Source: CBFHWY01 sp965659675 (GTDB lineage: Bacteria; Bacteroidota; Bacteroidia; Flavobacteriales_G; Salibacteraceae). From it: a DNA stretch of 14,496 nucleotides. The notes under the pieces were generated by a model. It saw only the letters and a list, made by a program, of their open reading frames with translations, was not told the origin of the DNA and made no database searches. Position 1 is the first letter of the stretch; each line of letters begins with the position of its first letter. Positions 1 through 7,708 of this stretch are shown here, one piece after another. The translations under genes were made by a program, and so were the position numbers. The stretch lies in NCBI GenBank assembly GCA_965659675.1, contig CBFHWY010000068.1, positions 1 through 14,496 of the forward strand, in the 5' to 3' direction.

Positions 1-1
1 C

Positions 2-457
2 ATGTTAGATAGCGAACTGGCAGAGCTTTATCAGGTCAAGACAAAGCGACTGAACGAACAGGTAAAAAGAAATTCAGAGCGTTTCCCAGCAGACTTTATG
101 TTTCAGCTCAGCGATCAGCAGTGGGAAAACTTGAAGTCGCAAATTGCGACCTCAAGTTGGGGAGGCCGAAGAACATTACCATATGTATTTACCGAACAAG
201 GCGTGGCAATGCTTTCCAGCGTGTTGAATAGCAAGGTGGCCATAGATGTGAATATCCAGATCATAAGGGTGTTTACTAAAATGCGAGAGATGCTATTGAC
301 TCATCAGGACTTGCTTATTGAAATGGAAGAAATACGCAAAAAGGTAAGTGGACAAGATGAAAAGATTGAATTGATCTTTAACTACCTCAGGCAGTTTGTG
401 AGGGAGCAAGAGACCAAAAGGACACCAATAGGCTTCAATAGAAAAAACAAGCAATAG
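2..457 (+). CDS. ORF6N domain-containing protein, 5' end outside window
   Basis: This is the 3' part of a gene for an ORF6N-domain protein, a phage-related, presumed DNA-binding family that is abundant in Bacteroidota. The 151 visible residues begin at an internal Met: the family motif around VMLDxxLAxLY shows that about 20-25 N-terminal residues lie before base 1, so the first ATG is not the true start. Recognisable blocks are ETK/KTKRLNEQVKRN-like (about residues 13-23), RFPADFMFQL (27-36), LPYVFTEQGVAML (59-71) and a C-terminal charged helix (about 105-135) ending in the common basic tail. The C-terminus is complete, with a TAG stop. A near-perfect 31-bp palindrome lies inside the coding sequence and encodes the conserved NLKSQIATSS stretch. 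The biological role of chromosomal ORF6N proteins is unclear. Family assignment is confident; DNA binding is inferred from the family. Confidence 0.88.
   Translation: MLDSELAELYQVKTKRLNEQVKRNSERFPADFMFQLSDQQWENLKSQIATSSWGGRRTLPYVFTEQGVAMLSSVLNSKVAIDVNIQIIRVFTKMREMLLTHQDLLIEMEEIRKKVSGQDEKIELIFNYLRQFVREQETKRTPIGFNRKNKQ
128..158. repeat. 31-bp near-perfect palindrome inside ORF6N gene (copy A)
   Basis: The left arm AACTTGAAGTCGCAA (128-142) and right arm TTGCGACCTCAAGTT (144-158) are reverse complements at 14 of 15 positions around a single central A. The palindrome lies in frame in the ORF6N gene and encodes the conserved NLKSQIATSS segment. A diverged copy lies at 495-525. It could be an operator, a protein-binding site, a hairpin in the mRNA, or a propagated palindromic element. 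Confidence 0.8.
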
Positions 458-494
458 GGCCAATGCGTTTAATGTGTCTGTCGAGTATTGAGAC

Positions 495-525
495 AACTTG
501 AGGTCACAATGTGTGACCTTAAGAT
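495..525. repeat. 31-bp palindrome downstream of ORF6N gene (copy B)
   Basis: The left arm AACTTGAGGTCACA (495-508) and right arm TGTGACCTTAAGAT (512-525) are complementary at 12 of 14 positions around ATG; the inner eight pairs are perfect. It matches copy A at 24 of 31 aligned positions with the same length and the same centre. The G-C pair at arm position 12 in copy A is an A-T pair here, so the symmetry is kept. Sequences flanking the two copies are not similar. Copy B is 38 bases after the ORF6N stop and is not within a recognised gene. Confidence 0.75.
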
Positions 526-542
526 GCTAATTTGAGAGGTTT

Positions 543-566
543 GTTTCAGAAGGCTCACCCTGAAAC
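543..566. terminator. possible bidirectional terminator hairpin
   Basis: GTTTCAG (543-549) and CTGAAAC (560-566) form a perfect 7-bp stem around a 10-base loop. It spans the stop codon of pdeM, between two convergent genes. There is no strong T-tract on either side, so the terminator call is tentative. Confidence 0.3.
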
Positions 567-1196
567 CTGAATCACTTCCTTATCGCTGATCACAAAAACC
601 TGATCGTCTTTTTTTACTTTGATCTTATGAGTACCTGTGAATTGACCAAAGGCGGGTAAGATGCCTTGCTTCTTTCCAAAATAGAAGCAGGGGAGTTTGA
701 TTCCCTGTCGACCTGCTCCCTTAAGGCGCACAGAAGGATGAATATGACCACAAAGATTGTAAGCCTCCGTTTCCTGAGGTTCATGGCTGAAGTGGTACGG
801 ACCAAGTTCCATTTCCTCCAATGCTTCCAATCGACTCATTTGATACCATGATTCATCCAGTTTATCGTGATTGCCAAGAATAAGCTTAAAATTCAGTTCA
901 GGAAACTGCTCCAGCAAATAGCTAAAGTCTTTCCATTCATGATTCCAGTCAGAGTGAAACAGATCACCCAAAAAAACGACCTGTTTAAGCCCGCTTCGGT
1001 TCAATAAACTAAATAGCTTCTGCCAGTTCTTGTATACAGCCGCACTCGGCACTGCCAGGCCTTCCTTTCGAAAGTGCTGTACTTTGCCAAAATGGAGATC
1101 AGAAATGATCATCATTGCCTCTTGAGCCCAATAAACGGCCTTCTCAGGGAGTAGGTAAAGATCTTGATCCAAATGTCTGAACTTCAGCAAACTCAT
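555..1196 (-). CDS. pdeM: Ligase-associated DNA damage response endonuclease PdeM
   Basis: This is a calcineurin-like metallophosphoesterase of 213 residues, last gene of the ligase-associated DNA repair operon. It shows the complete metal-binding set of the fold: DLH (33-35), GDLFH (77-81), GNHD (108-111), SH (137-138) and GHIHP (150-154). Members of this family are thought to act as phosphoesterases/nucleases on DNA, working with the ligase, helicase and exonuclease encoded upstream. The ATG start overlaps the helicase stop by four bases (ATGA, 1193-1196), which fixes the start and suggests translational coupling. The assignment rests on both the motifs and the operon context. The exact DNA substrate cannot be read from sequence. 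Confidence 0.93.
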   Translation of the reverse strand: MSLLKFRHLDQDLYLLPEKAVYWAQEAMMIISDLHFGKVQHFRKEGLAVPSAAVYKNWQKLFSLLNRSGLKQVVFLGDLFHSDWNHEWKDFSYLLEQFPELNFKLILGNHDKLDESWYQMSRLEALEEMELGPYHFSHEPQETEAYNLCGHIHPSVRLKGAGRQGIKLPCFYFGKKQGILPAFGQFTGTHKIKVKKDDQVFVISDKEVIQVSG

Positions 1197-3640
1197 TCAA
1201 TATCCAGTTTCATTTTTCGAATGCGATCAGAGAGTGATTCGGTGGACATTCTTTCACGAAGTCGATCAACCAAAATAGGAAAGGCAAAGGGACTGGTCTT
1301 TTTAGGATACTTGAAGATGATCTGTTGCCCGGCAATGCGCTCCAATGCTTTCCGAAGACGACCTTCCTCTAACTGAAAGATCCTCGACTCTTCATAACTC
1401 TGCAGTAAAAGTAAGTTGTCGGGCTCATACTCCCGAAACACCTCAAAATAAAGAGATGAAGAGGATTGAAGGTGTTTCATTTTTTTCTCTTTTCCCGGGT
1501 AGCCTGAGAATACCAGCCCTGAAATACTGGCAATGTCCCGAAAGCGTCTTCTGGCCATTTCATTGGAGTTCAGACTTCTTTCAATGTCGGCCTTGAGGTC
1601 GATGGTCGAGAAGATGTCAGAATCGATACCCGCTTCAATCGGGATCTCCTGATCGCTTAGGAGTTCAAATCCATAGTCATTCATGGCAATGGAGAAAGAG
1701 AAGGGCTGAAACATCGATAAGCGATAGGCGAGGAGGGAGGCCATACCCTCGTGCACGTTTCTACCTTCAAATGGAAAAACGACCACATGGTGCCCATCGC
1801 GATCTTCAAACTTCTCAATGAGTAACTGTTTGGTGGTGGGAACTGCTGAGCGATGCTCCTGTATCTCGATCAAAGGTATCAGTGCCTTTAATTCAGATTC
1901 TGTGGCCTTGCCCCATGATAATGCTTCTAGCTTAAGGCGAATGACCTCAGACATCTCGGAGGACAAAGGCATGCGTCCACCCTGATAGGATGGTACCAGC
2001 CCTTTTCCCGATTTGCTCTTTCTTACGATCACATCCATGTCTTTGATGCTATCGAGCTCCAGACTTTGTCCGGCAAACCAAAATGCGTCTCCCGGATTGA
2101 GCTTGCTCACAAAGTATTCTTCGATACTTCCAAGAAAGCCACCGCGTTTCATTTTTACCCGCATCATATTGTCGCTGACAATGGTTCCGATGCTCATTCG
2201 ATGTCGAAGCGCCACCCGCCTTGAGTTCACTTTAAAGAGGCCATCCTCGAGTTCCACTCTCCTGAATTCATCATAAGCTTTGAGGCTGTCACCTCCATTT
2301 GTGATATACTTTAAGCACCAGTTCCAGTCATCATCGTTAATCGACTGGTAACTAAAGGTATTATTGATCTCATATTTTATTGTTTTTTCGTCAAAACCTT
2401 CGCTGACCGCAAGGGTTAAAAGGTACTGCACAAGGACATCAAAAGAGCGAATATGTGGCAGTCTGATTTCAATCATTTCCCGATCGATCGCGTGACGTAA
2501 AGCTGACCCTTCTACCACTTCCAATGAATGGGTGGGCACAAAATAGATCTTGCTATTTGATCCGGGTTGGTGACCACTTCTTCCCGCTCTTTGCAGAAAT
2601 CTCGATACCCCTTTGGGTCCACCGATCTGTACGATGGTCTCCACAGGCCTAAAATCTACACCCAGATCAAGGCTTGACGTGCAAACCACAGCTTTCAGTC
2701 TGCCGTCGTGTAAGGCTTCTTCCACCCAAAAACGAATGTCTTTGCTGATCGAACCGTGATGCATGGCCATTTGTCCAGCCAGCTCAGGTTCGGCTTCAAG
2801 GATACGTTGATACCAGATCTCTGCCTGAGCTCGGGTATTCGTGAAGATCAAGCTGGTTTTGCTTGTTCTTAGGATCGGTAAAACCTTTTCCAAAAGGTGA
2901 ATGCCTAAATGTCCCGCCCAGGGAAAGCTTTCGATCTTATCGGGCATAATGGTATTTACTTCGACCTTCTTCTTAAGTGAAGAGCGAATCACTTTGTAAC
3001 TCTTTTTGTTTGGTCCAAGTAGGATCTGTGCTGCCTCCTCCAGATTACCAATGGTAGCTGAGATACCCCAGGTCTTCAACTCAGGCCTCATTCCCCTTAG
3101 ACGACTCAGAGCAAGCTCTACCTGAACACCTCGTTTTGAGCCGATGAGTTCGTGCCATTCATCTACCACCACAGTTTTGAGTTCTTTAAATCTCTTTGGG
3201 TAGTCTTTTTGAGCCAACATGATGTGGAGTGACTCCGGTGTGGTAATCAATATTTGAGGCAAATGCTTTCGGTATCTTGCTTTGGTCTTTGCATCACTAT
3301 CACCCGTACGAATACTTACTTCCCAATCAAGGCCAATGCCTTCGAGGGCTCGTTTGGTAGCCATTTCGATCTCTTTGGTCAAAGCACGAATTGGACTGAC
3401 CCACAGTGCTTGAAGTCCTGGGCGTTTAGCTATGGATTTATGTTGAACTTGAGGATTTGCCTGAAGGTATTCCATGATGATGGGAAGCAGCAATGCATAG
3501 GTCTTACCACTGCCTGTGGGTGCGTTTACCAAACCCTCCTCGCCAGTGAGATAGGCTTTCCAGGCTTCCCTTTGGAAGGGAAAGGCGTTCCAGTTTTTCC
3601 CCTCGAACCAGCTTTCTGCTATTTGCACATCAACTTCCAT
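1193..3640 (-). CDS. Ligase-associated DEXH-box DNA helicase (Lhr-like)
   Basis: This is a superfamily 2 helicase of 815 residues, related to Lhr and specific to ligase-associated DNA damage response operons. The N-terminal RecA domain has the Walker A motif APTGSGKT (40-47), SPIRAL (82-87), TPES (134-137), the DEWH box (160-163) and SATIGN (194-199). The second RecA domain has FTNTR (266-270), MHHGS (293-297), SSLDLGVDF (322-330) and the arginine-finger motif QRAGRSGHQ (350-358). The remaining part, about 450 residues, corresponds to the winged-helix and Lhr-type C-terminal region. It presumably unwinds or remodels damaged DNA using ATP so that the partner exonuclease, ligase and PdeM can act. 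The ATG start overlaps the 3' end of the ligase gene by 11 bases (3630-3640), and its stop overlaps the pdeM start by 4. All catalytic motifs are intact. Confidence 0.95.
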   Translation of the reverse strand: MEVDVQIAESWFEGKNWNAFPFQREAWKAYLTGEEGLVNAPTGSGKTYALLLPIIMEYLQANPQVQHKSIAKRPGLQALWVSPIRALTKEIEMATKRALEGIGLDWEVSIRTGDSDAKTKARYRKHLPQILITTPESLHIMLAQKDYPKRFKELKTVVVDEWHELIGSKRGVQVELALSRLRGMRPELKTWGISATIGNLEEAAQILLGPNKKSYKVIRSSLKKKVEVNTIMPDKIESFPWAGHLGIHLLEKVLPILRTSKTSLIFTNTRAQAEIWYQRILEAEPELAGQMAMHHGSISKDIRFWVEEALHDGRLKAVVCTSSLDLGVDFRPVETIVQIGGPKGVSRFLQRAGRSGHQPGSNSKIYFVPTHSLEVVEGSALRHAIDREMIEIRLPHIRSFDVLVQYLLTLAVSEGFDEKTIKYEINNTFSYQSINDDDWNWCLKYITNGGDSLKAYDEFRRVELEDGLFKVNSRRVALRHRMSIGTIVSDNMMRVKMKRGGFLGSIEEYFVSKLNPGDAFWFAGQSLELDSIKDMDVIVRKSKSGKGLVPSYQGGRMPLSSEMSEVIRLKLEALSWGKATESELKALIPLIEIQEHRSAVPTTKQLLIEKFEDRDGHHVVVFPFEGRNVHEGMASLLAYRLSMFQPFSFSIAMNDYGFELLSDQEIPIEAGIDSDIFSTIDLKADIERSLNSNEMARRRFRDIASISGLVFSGYPGKEKKMKHLQSSSSLYFEVFREYEPDNLLLLQSYEESRIFQLEEGRLRKALERIAGQQIIFKYPKKTSPFAFPILVDRLRERMSTESLSDRIRKMKLDIE

Positions 3641-5222
3641 AATGCTGCAACATGGCTTGAAGATCTGCTAATGTATTGGCTTCTGAGGCTTTCTTATCAT
3701 GCCTCCAGCGCTTGATCCTTGGAAAACGCAGGGCAATCCCACTTTTATGTCTTTTGGAGGCTGAGATCCCCTCAAATGCGAGCTCCATCACTAGCTCTGC
3801 CTTCACGCTTCGAACAGGACCAAAGCGTTCGATGGTGTTGGTTTTTACAAAACGATCAACTTCTTTTAGCTCCTTATCGCTAAGGCCAGAGTATGCTTTG
3901 GCCAGGGTAACCAACTCCTCTCCATCCCACACGGCAAAGCTGTAGTCGGTGTATAGATTCGATCGGCGACCGTGGCCTCTCATGGCATAGATCAGCACCG
4001 CATCGATCGTGAGTGGATCTACTTTCCACTTCCACCAGTCCCCCCGTTTCCGTCCAACTTTATAACTACTGTCCTTTCGCTTGAGCATAAGCCCTTCGCA
4101 TTTCTGGGCTCTTGCATTGGCTCTAAACTTCGCGAGTTCATTCCAGTCGGAGAAACTCACAGAGGGAGAGAGGAGCAAGGGTGCTTTGTTCTCCTTAGGT
4201 ATCAGCTCTTCAAGCAAATTTCTACGTTTTTCGTGGCTCGTATCGCGCAAATCTCTACATTGATGTTCTAGTAGGTCATAGGCAAGAAAGGCTACTGGGG
4301 CATCTTTCAGGATCTTTGGACCTAATCGTTTTCTGCCGATACGCGTTTGAAGCAGTGAGAACGGTAGAATACCGCTTTCGTCGTAACTAACGATCTCTCC
4401 GTCCAAAACGGTGCCATTTGGCAGCAGATCGTTCATTTCTTGATACTCTGGAAAGCGATCTGTCATCAATTCTTCTCCCCTCGACCAAACAAATAGTTCA
4501 TCTTGCCTTTTGATGATTTGTCCGCGTATACCGTCCCATTTGGGTTCAGCACTCCATTCCTTGGTTTCTCCCAGTGATTCGATTTCCTGTTCAAGTGGGT
4601 ATGCAAGATAAAAGGGGTAGGGTTTGCTTGCACTTGCAATGCTATCCTCTTCGAAAATGAGTTGGTCGAATTCTGTTTCTGCCGGATCCCAGTTTCCCAT
4701 GAGTCGGTGCGCCAGTTCACTTTCATCTTTCTTGGTGTATCTGGATAGTGCCCGGGTCATGAGCTTTTGTGAGATCCCGATCCGAAAGCCACCGGTAAGC
4801 AGTTTGTTGAATACAAAAACTTCCGTTCTTCCAAGAATCGCCCATTTCTTCTGGAGATAGCTGATCTTTTGTTCATCCTCATGATCCTTGACCTCGATGA
4901 GCTCCCGGATCACTTCATCCAGGCTTTGATCATGACCATGCATCGAGGGCTCTTGAAGCAAAGCAATCGTTTCTGCGAGGTCACCCACAACATGGTAAGC
5001 TTCTTCAAACAGCCATTCGGGCAGTTCTGAGTTGCGCCTGCTCGCTTCGCGCATCAGACTTGTTTTAATGCTGCGCTTCGGACGTTTGCCACTGAGTAGG
5101 GCAATGCACCAGATCACATCCTTTTTGGGTGCAGATTCAAAATAGTTGACCAGGGCAGCGACCTTCGCATTTGTGCCTGTGCTGCTATCGAGATCCTCTA
5201 TGAGTTTAGCAAAAGCTTTCAC
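3630..5222 (-). CDS. ATP-dependent DNA ligase, ligase-associated repair operon
   Basis: This ATP-dependent DNA ligase has 530 residues and would seal nicks by adenylating an active-site lysine. An N-terminal helical DNA-binding domain (about 1-200) is followed by the nucleotidyltransferase domain (about 205-405). That domain has motif I EPKWDGIRG with catalytic K228, motif III VLDGEIV (272-278), motif IV EGLMLK (376-381) and motif V KWKVD (398-402). A C-terminal OB-fold (about 405-530) ends with the basic RFPRIKRWR motif typical of ATP ligases. The start is GTG at 5220-5222, overlapping the TGA of the exonuclease gene as GTGA; the product begins MKAFAKLIEDL as the family does. It belongs to the operon type in which this ligase is always found with an exonuclease, a DEXH helicase and PdeM. 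It is distinct from the NAD-dependent LigA encoded at 9591-11609. Confidence 0.95.
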   Translation of the reverse strand: MKAFAKLIEDLDSSTGTNAKVAALVNYFESAPKKDVIWCIALLSGKRPKRSIKTSLMREASRRNSELPEWLFEEAYHVVGDLAETIALLQEPSMHGHDQSLDEVIRELIEVKDHEDEQKISYLQKKWAILGRTEVFVFNKLLTGGFRIGISQKLMTRALSRYTKKDESELAHRLMGNWDPAETEFDQLIFEEDSIASASKPYPFYLAYPLEQEIESLGETKEWSAEPKWDGIRGQIIKRQDELFVWSRGEELMTDRFPEYQEMNDLLPNGTVLDGEIVSYDESGILPFSLLQTRIGRKRLGPKILKDAPVAFLAYDLLEHQCRDLRDTSHEKRRNLLEELIPKENKAPLLLSPSVSFSDWNELAKFRANARAQKCEGLMLKRKDSSYKVGRKRGDWWKWKVDPLTIDAVLIYAMRGHGRRSNLYTDYSFAVWDGEELVTLAKAYSGLSDKELKEVDRFVKTNTIERFGPVRSVKAELVMELAFEGISASKRHKSGIALRFPRIKRWRHDKKASEANTLADLQAMLQHYGS

Positions 5223-6205
5223 GAGCCGTCTCCTTCAAATTCGGTTTTGATGACCTGAGCATTGTAGCCTTTTTCCACTAACCATTTAGAAAAGGTATCG
5301 GCATAACCATGCGTCACATAGATGTTTTCTGCACCAGTTGCTTCAACAGCTTGATTCAGACCATCCCAATCGGCATGATCGCTCATCACAAAGCCTTTAT
5401 CGGTGTTCATACGTCGTCGCTGACCTCGTACCGCCATCCATCCCGAAGCAAAGGCCGTTGAGCGTTTTTTGAATTTATTGAGCCATTTACCTCCAGCGGC
5501 TCCTGGTGGAGCAATGATGAAGAGTTTCTCGTCTTTTGTGACCTCAATATCGGCTATTGAGCTTACTTGCTTAAGTGAATAGCCACTTCTTTCAAGACAT
5601 TGGTTCAATTCTAATACCGTTGGATGCACGACAATTTTGCCAATGTTTTCATCCAGACCCTGCAAGACACGTTGCGCTTTTCCGAGAGAATAAGCATAGA
5701 GTATGCTGTGTTTTTCTGCTTCAAGATTCTTTCGCCACCACTCGTTGATCTGCCGATAGGTGTCCTCTTGCCTCGGCCAGCGATAGACCGGAAGTCCAAA
5801 GGTCGACTCAGTAATGAAATGATCACATTTTACCGCTTCAAAAGCAGGGCTCAAAGCATCGTCCTCGGTCTTATAATCCCCACTGACCACCCAGGTTTCA
5901 TCTTTGTAGGTCAACTTTACCTGCGCAGAGCCTGGAATGTGTCCTGCTGGATATAAACTAATGCGAACTCCATTGATGGAAAGCTCCTCAGCATAGTCCA
6001 TACTTTGGATGGAAATATTGTTTCCCAATCTTGATCTAAGTAAGTGTTCAGAGTCGGAATGAGCCAGGTAAGCAGCCATTCCCGGACGAGCATGATCGGC
6101 ATGAGCATGGGTGATGATCGCCTTATCCACCTTTCTCCAGGGATCGATGTAGATAGCTGCCTGAGGGCAGTAAATACCGCTTTTGGTAAAGCGGAGTAAT
6201 TTCAT
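5219..6205 (-). CDS. Ligase-associated DNA damage response exonuclease
   Basis: This is a metallo-beta-lactamase-fold nuclease of 328 residues, related to the SNM1/CPSF-type beta-CASP enzymes and found in ligase-associated repair operons. The zinc-binding motif HAHADHA is at 33-39, followed by AGHIPGSA (87-94), SGDYKTEDD (108-116) and SDHADW (275-280), with a final conserved histidine in VTHGY (297-301). These residues give the metal ligands expected for phosphodiester hydrolysis, so it probably trims DNA ends before ligation. The ATG start at 6205 follows the stop of an unknown gene by 3 bases. Its TGA overlaps the GTG start of the ligase gene. The protein appears full length and undamaged. 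Confidence 0.94.
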   Translation of the reverse strand: MKLLRFTKSGIYCPQAAIYIDPWRKVDKAIITHAHADHARPGMAAYLAHSDSEHLLRSRLGNNISIQSMDYAEELSINGVRISLYPAGHIPGSAQVKLTYKDETWVVSGDYKTEDDALSPAFEAVKCDHFITESTFGLPVYRWPRQEDTYRQINEWWRKNLEAEKHSILYAYSLGKAQRVLQGLDENIGKIVVHPTVLELNQCLERSGYSLKQVSSIADIEVTKDEKLFIIAPPGAAGGKWLNKFKKRSTAFASGWMAVRGQRRRMNTDKGFVMSDHADWDGLNQAVEATGAENIYVTHGYADTFSKWLVEKGYNAQVIKTEFEGDGS

Positions 6206-6208
6206 GTT

Positions 6209-6598
6209 CTATTTGCTTTTGATCACATTCTGCTCAAATGGCTTGAGCTGAGCGATCAAGATACGATCATATTCTAAATTATTACCTCCCACAGCGATGA
6301 ATTCAAAGCTTCTATTTTGGAGTCGATCAGCACTTAATCTGACATTGCTTTGTGGGTCAACAATTTGCCATTCATCGCTAATGTTGATAAGCTTACGTAT
6401 TCCTTCTCCTTTGATGAAGATTAGATCCCGGTGATATAGGTGACGATTGTTTTTATCGCGCAGGTAAAATTCTTTGTCGCAATGGTCGAAGGGAAGTGCC
6501 TTGCCATTCCACCACAAACCATCTTTTGAATAGAACCAGAATCTTCCTTCACTTCTTCTGTATCCAGTGATTGTGTCGAAATGCCAGAGTCTTTCCAT
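6209..6598 (-). CDS. Hypothetical protein at head of the ligase-associated repair operon
   Basis: A protein of 129 residues with no family that I recognise. It is rich in aromatic residues near the N-terminus (FWFYSK and GLWWNGK, about residues 20-33). The alternating hydrophobic pattern suggests a small beta-rich soluble domain. No signal peptide or membrane segment is visible. The gene ends 3 bases before the start of the exonuclease gene on the same strand, so it is very likely co-transcribed with the repair operon. The ATG at 6598 is the first start after an in-frame TAG 12 bases upstream, and no ribosome binding site is seen. The overlapping reading frame at 6549-6740 looks like its missing N-terminus in another frame, so the gene may be frameshifted. 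The frame being used is fairly sure; function is unknown. Confidence 0.6.
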   Translation of the reverse strand: MERLWHFDTITGYRRSEGRFWFYSKDGLWWNGKALPFDHCDKEFYLRDKNNRHLYHRDLIFIKGEGIRKLINISDEWQIVDPQSNVRLSADRLQNRSFEFIAVGGNNLEYDRILIAQLKPFEQNVIKSK

Positions 6599-6740
6599 AT
6601 ACAGACTCTAACATTACATCTTTTGGAATGTTTTGGATAGATTTATTCGTTGGTTCATAAAAATGCGTTGAGATATCTTTTTCATCAAAACTTGCTTGTA
6701 ATACTGTGTACAGCGCTCTATGGTGTTGACTAATAAACAT
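6549..6740 (-). pseudogene. Possible frame-shifted N-terminal part of the 6209-6598 gene
   Basis: An open frame of 63 residues starting MFISQHHRALYTVL, in the frame one base away from the hypothetical protein that follows and overlapping it by 50 bases. Up to about residue 47 it reads like ordinary soluble protein. Skipping one base between about 6549 and 6610 would fuse it to the downstream frame to give a protein of about 176 residues. It could also be a separate small gene or chance. No homologue was recognised. Confidence 0.3.
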
Positions 6741-6795
6741 TTATGAGAATGATTGAACTATACACCAGTTATACCGTTCCACTTATAGAAACAGT

Positions 6796-7645
6796 ATGAA
6801 GTTTATGAAAAAGATCACCTTAACAGCTCTTATTATTGTCATCTCATTCATCAGCAAGTCGCAAAGCGACTCAACGGAGGTGGGTGCAAATCAGGCTATT
6901 CAGATTCGTGGGATAGCTGAATTGAGATTCCTTGAAGTGGCTTCACAAGGTACAGTTCAGCCAATCTGGAACCTATTTTGATTATAAGCGTCAGGGTGGC
7001 CAGGATGTTCTTTTTCCAGTTTCGCGACTATCCTTAGAACTTAGTTCTGGTAAGAATACCTTTTACCTGTTGTATCAGCCTTTACGAATCGAGTCGCAGG
7101 TACTTTTACAACAAGATTTGGTTGTGGATGACCTTGTCTTTCCAGCCAATTCAAATGTTAAGTTACTCTACAACTTTCCATTCTATCGTTTTAGCTACAC
7201 CAGGGAATTGATGGCAGAAAAAGAAAACTTTGATTTGGCTATCGGAGGCTCACTTCAATTGAGAAATGCAACTATAGCTTTTGAGACGGGGGATGGAAGT
7301 CTATACCGCACCAATCGTGATGTTGGACCAGTACCAGCGTTTAAGATAAAATCGAGACTTAATATCAGCGAAAGTGTATTTGCTGAACTTGAGGCAGATG
7401 GGATTTATGCTCCAATTAGTTATTTGAATGGAAGTGATAATGAGGTTGTTGGAGCAATATTAGATGCGAGTTTAAGAACGGGTATGAAACTAAATGAGCC
7501 TGCCAGTATTTACTTGAATGCACGCTACCTGGGTGGAGGCGCTGTAGGAACATCAGAGGTAGACGGACCTGGCGATGGATATGTCCGCAATTGGCTGCAC
7601 TTTGTTACGATCACCACAGGATTTATCTACAGCTTTGGATCCTAA
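6796..7645 (+). pseudogene. Frameshifted secreted beta-barrel-like outer membrane protein
   Basis: Two overlapping frames together read as one protein of about 282 residues. The first frame (6796-6981) starts with a clear signal peptide: basic MKFMKK, a hydrophobic core TALIIVISFI and a probable cleavage near SKSQS. It then continues through IRGIAELRFLEVASQGTVQ before stopping at TGA. The second frame continues with SGTYFDYKRQGGQ and runs to 7645, with many short alternating strands and a C-terminal FVTITTGFIYSFGS like the last strand of a barrel. Skipping one C at about 6971-6972 gives VQ-QSGTYFDY and restores the protein. A TGA at 6923-6925 in the second frame means the shift must fall between 6926 and 6981. 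The family is not recognised; an outer-membrane location is inferred. This may be true decay, a sequencing error or, less likely, programmed frameshifting. Confidence 0.65.
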
Positions 7646-7708
7646 AGCAAAATAATCAAATGTTCAAGTAAATTTTTGAGACCGCCTCATGTGATGTGAA
7701 CTGTTGGC

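Noticed and set aside
293..496. Minus-strand open frame antisense to the ORF6N 3' end
   Set aside because: Overlaps the well-conserved C-terminal part of the ORF6N protein and has no recognisable content.
3254..3715. Open frame of 153 codons on the + strand opposite the helicase and ligase junction
   Set aside because: It lies antisense to two clearly conserved coding sequences and its translation shows no recognisable domain; it is a shadow frame.
5541..5556. Sequence resembling the right arm of the ORF6N palindromes (TTGTGACCTCAATAT)
   Set aside because: No matching left arm is present and it encodes an ordinary stretch of the exonuclease; chance similarity.
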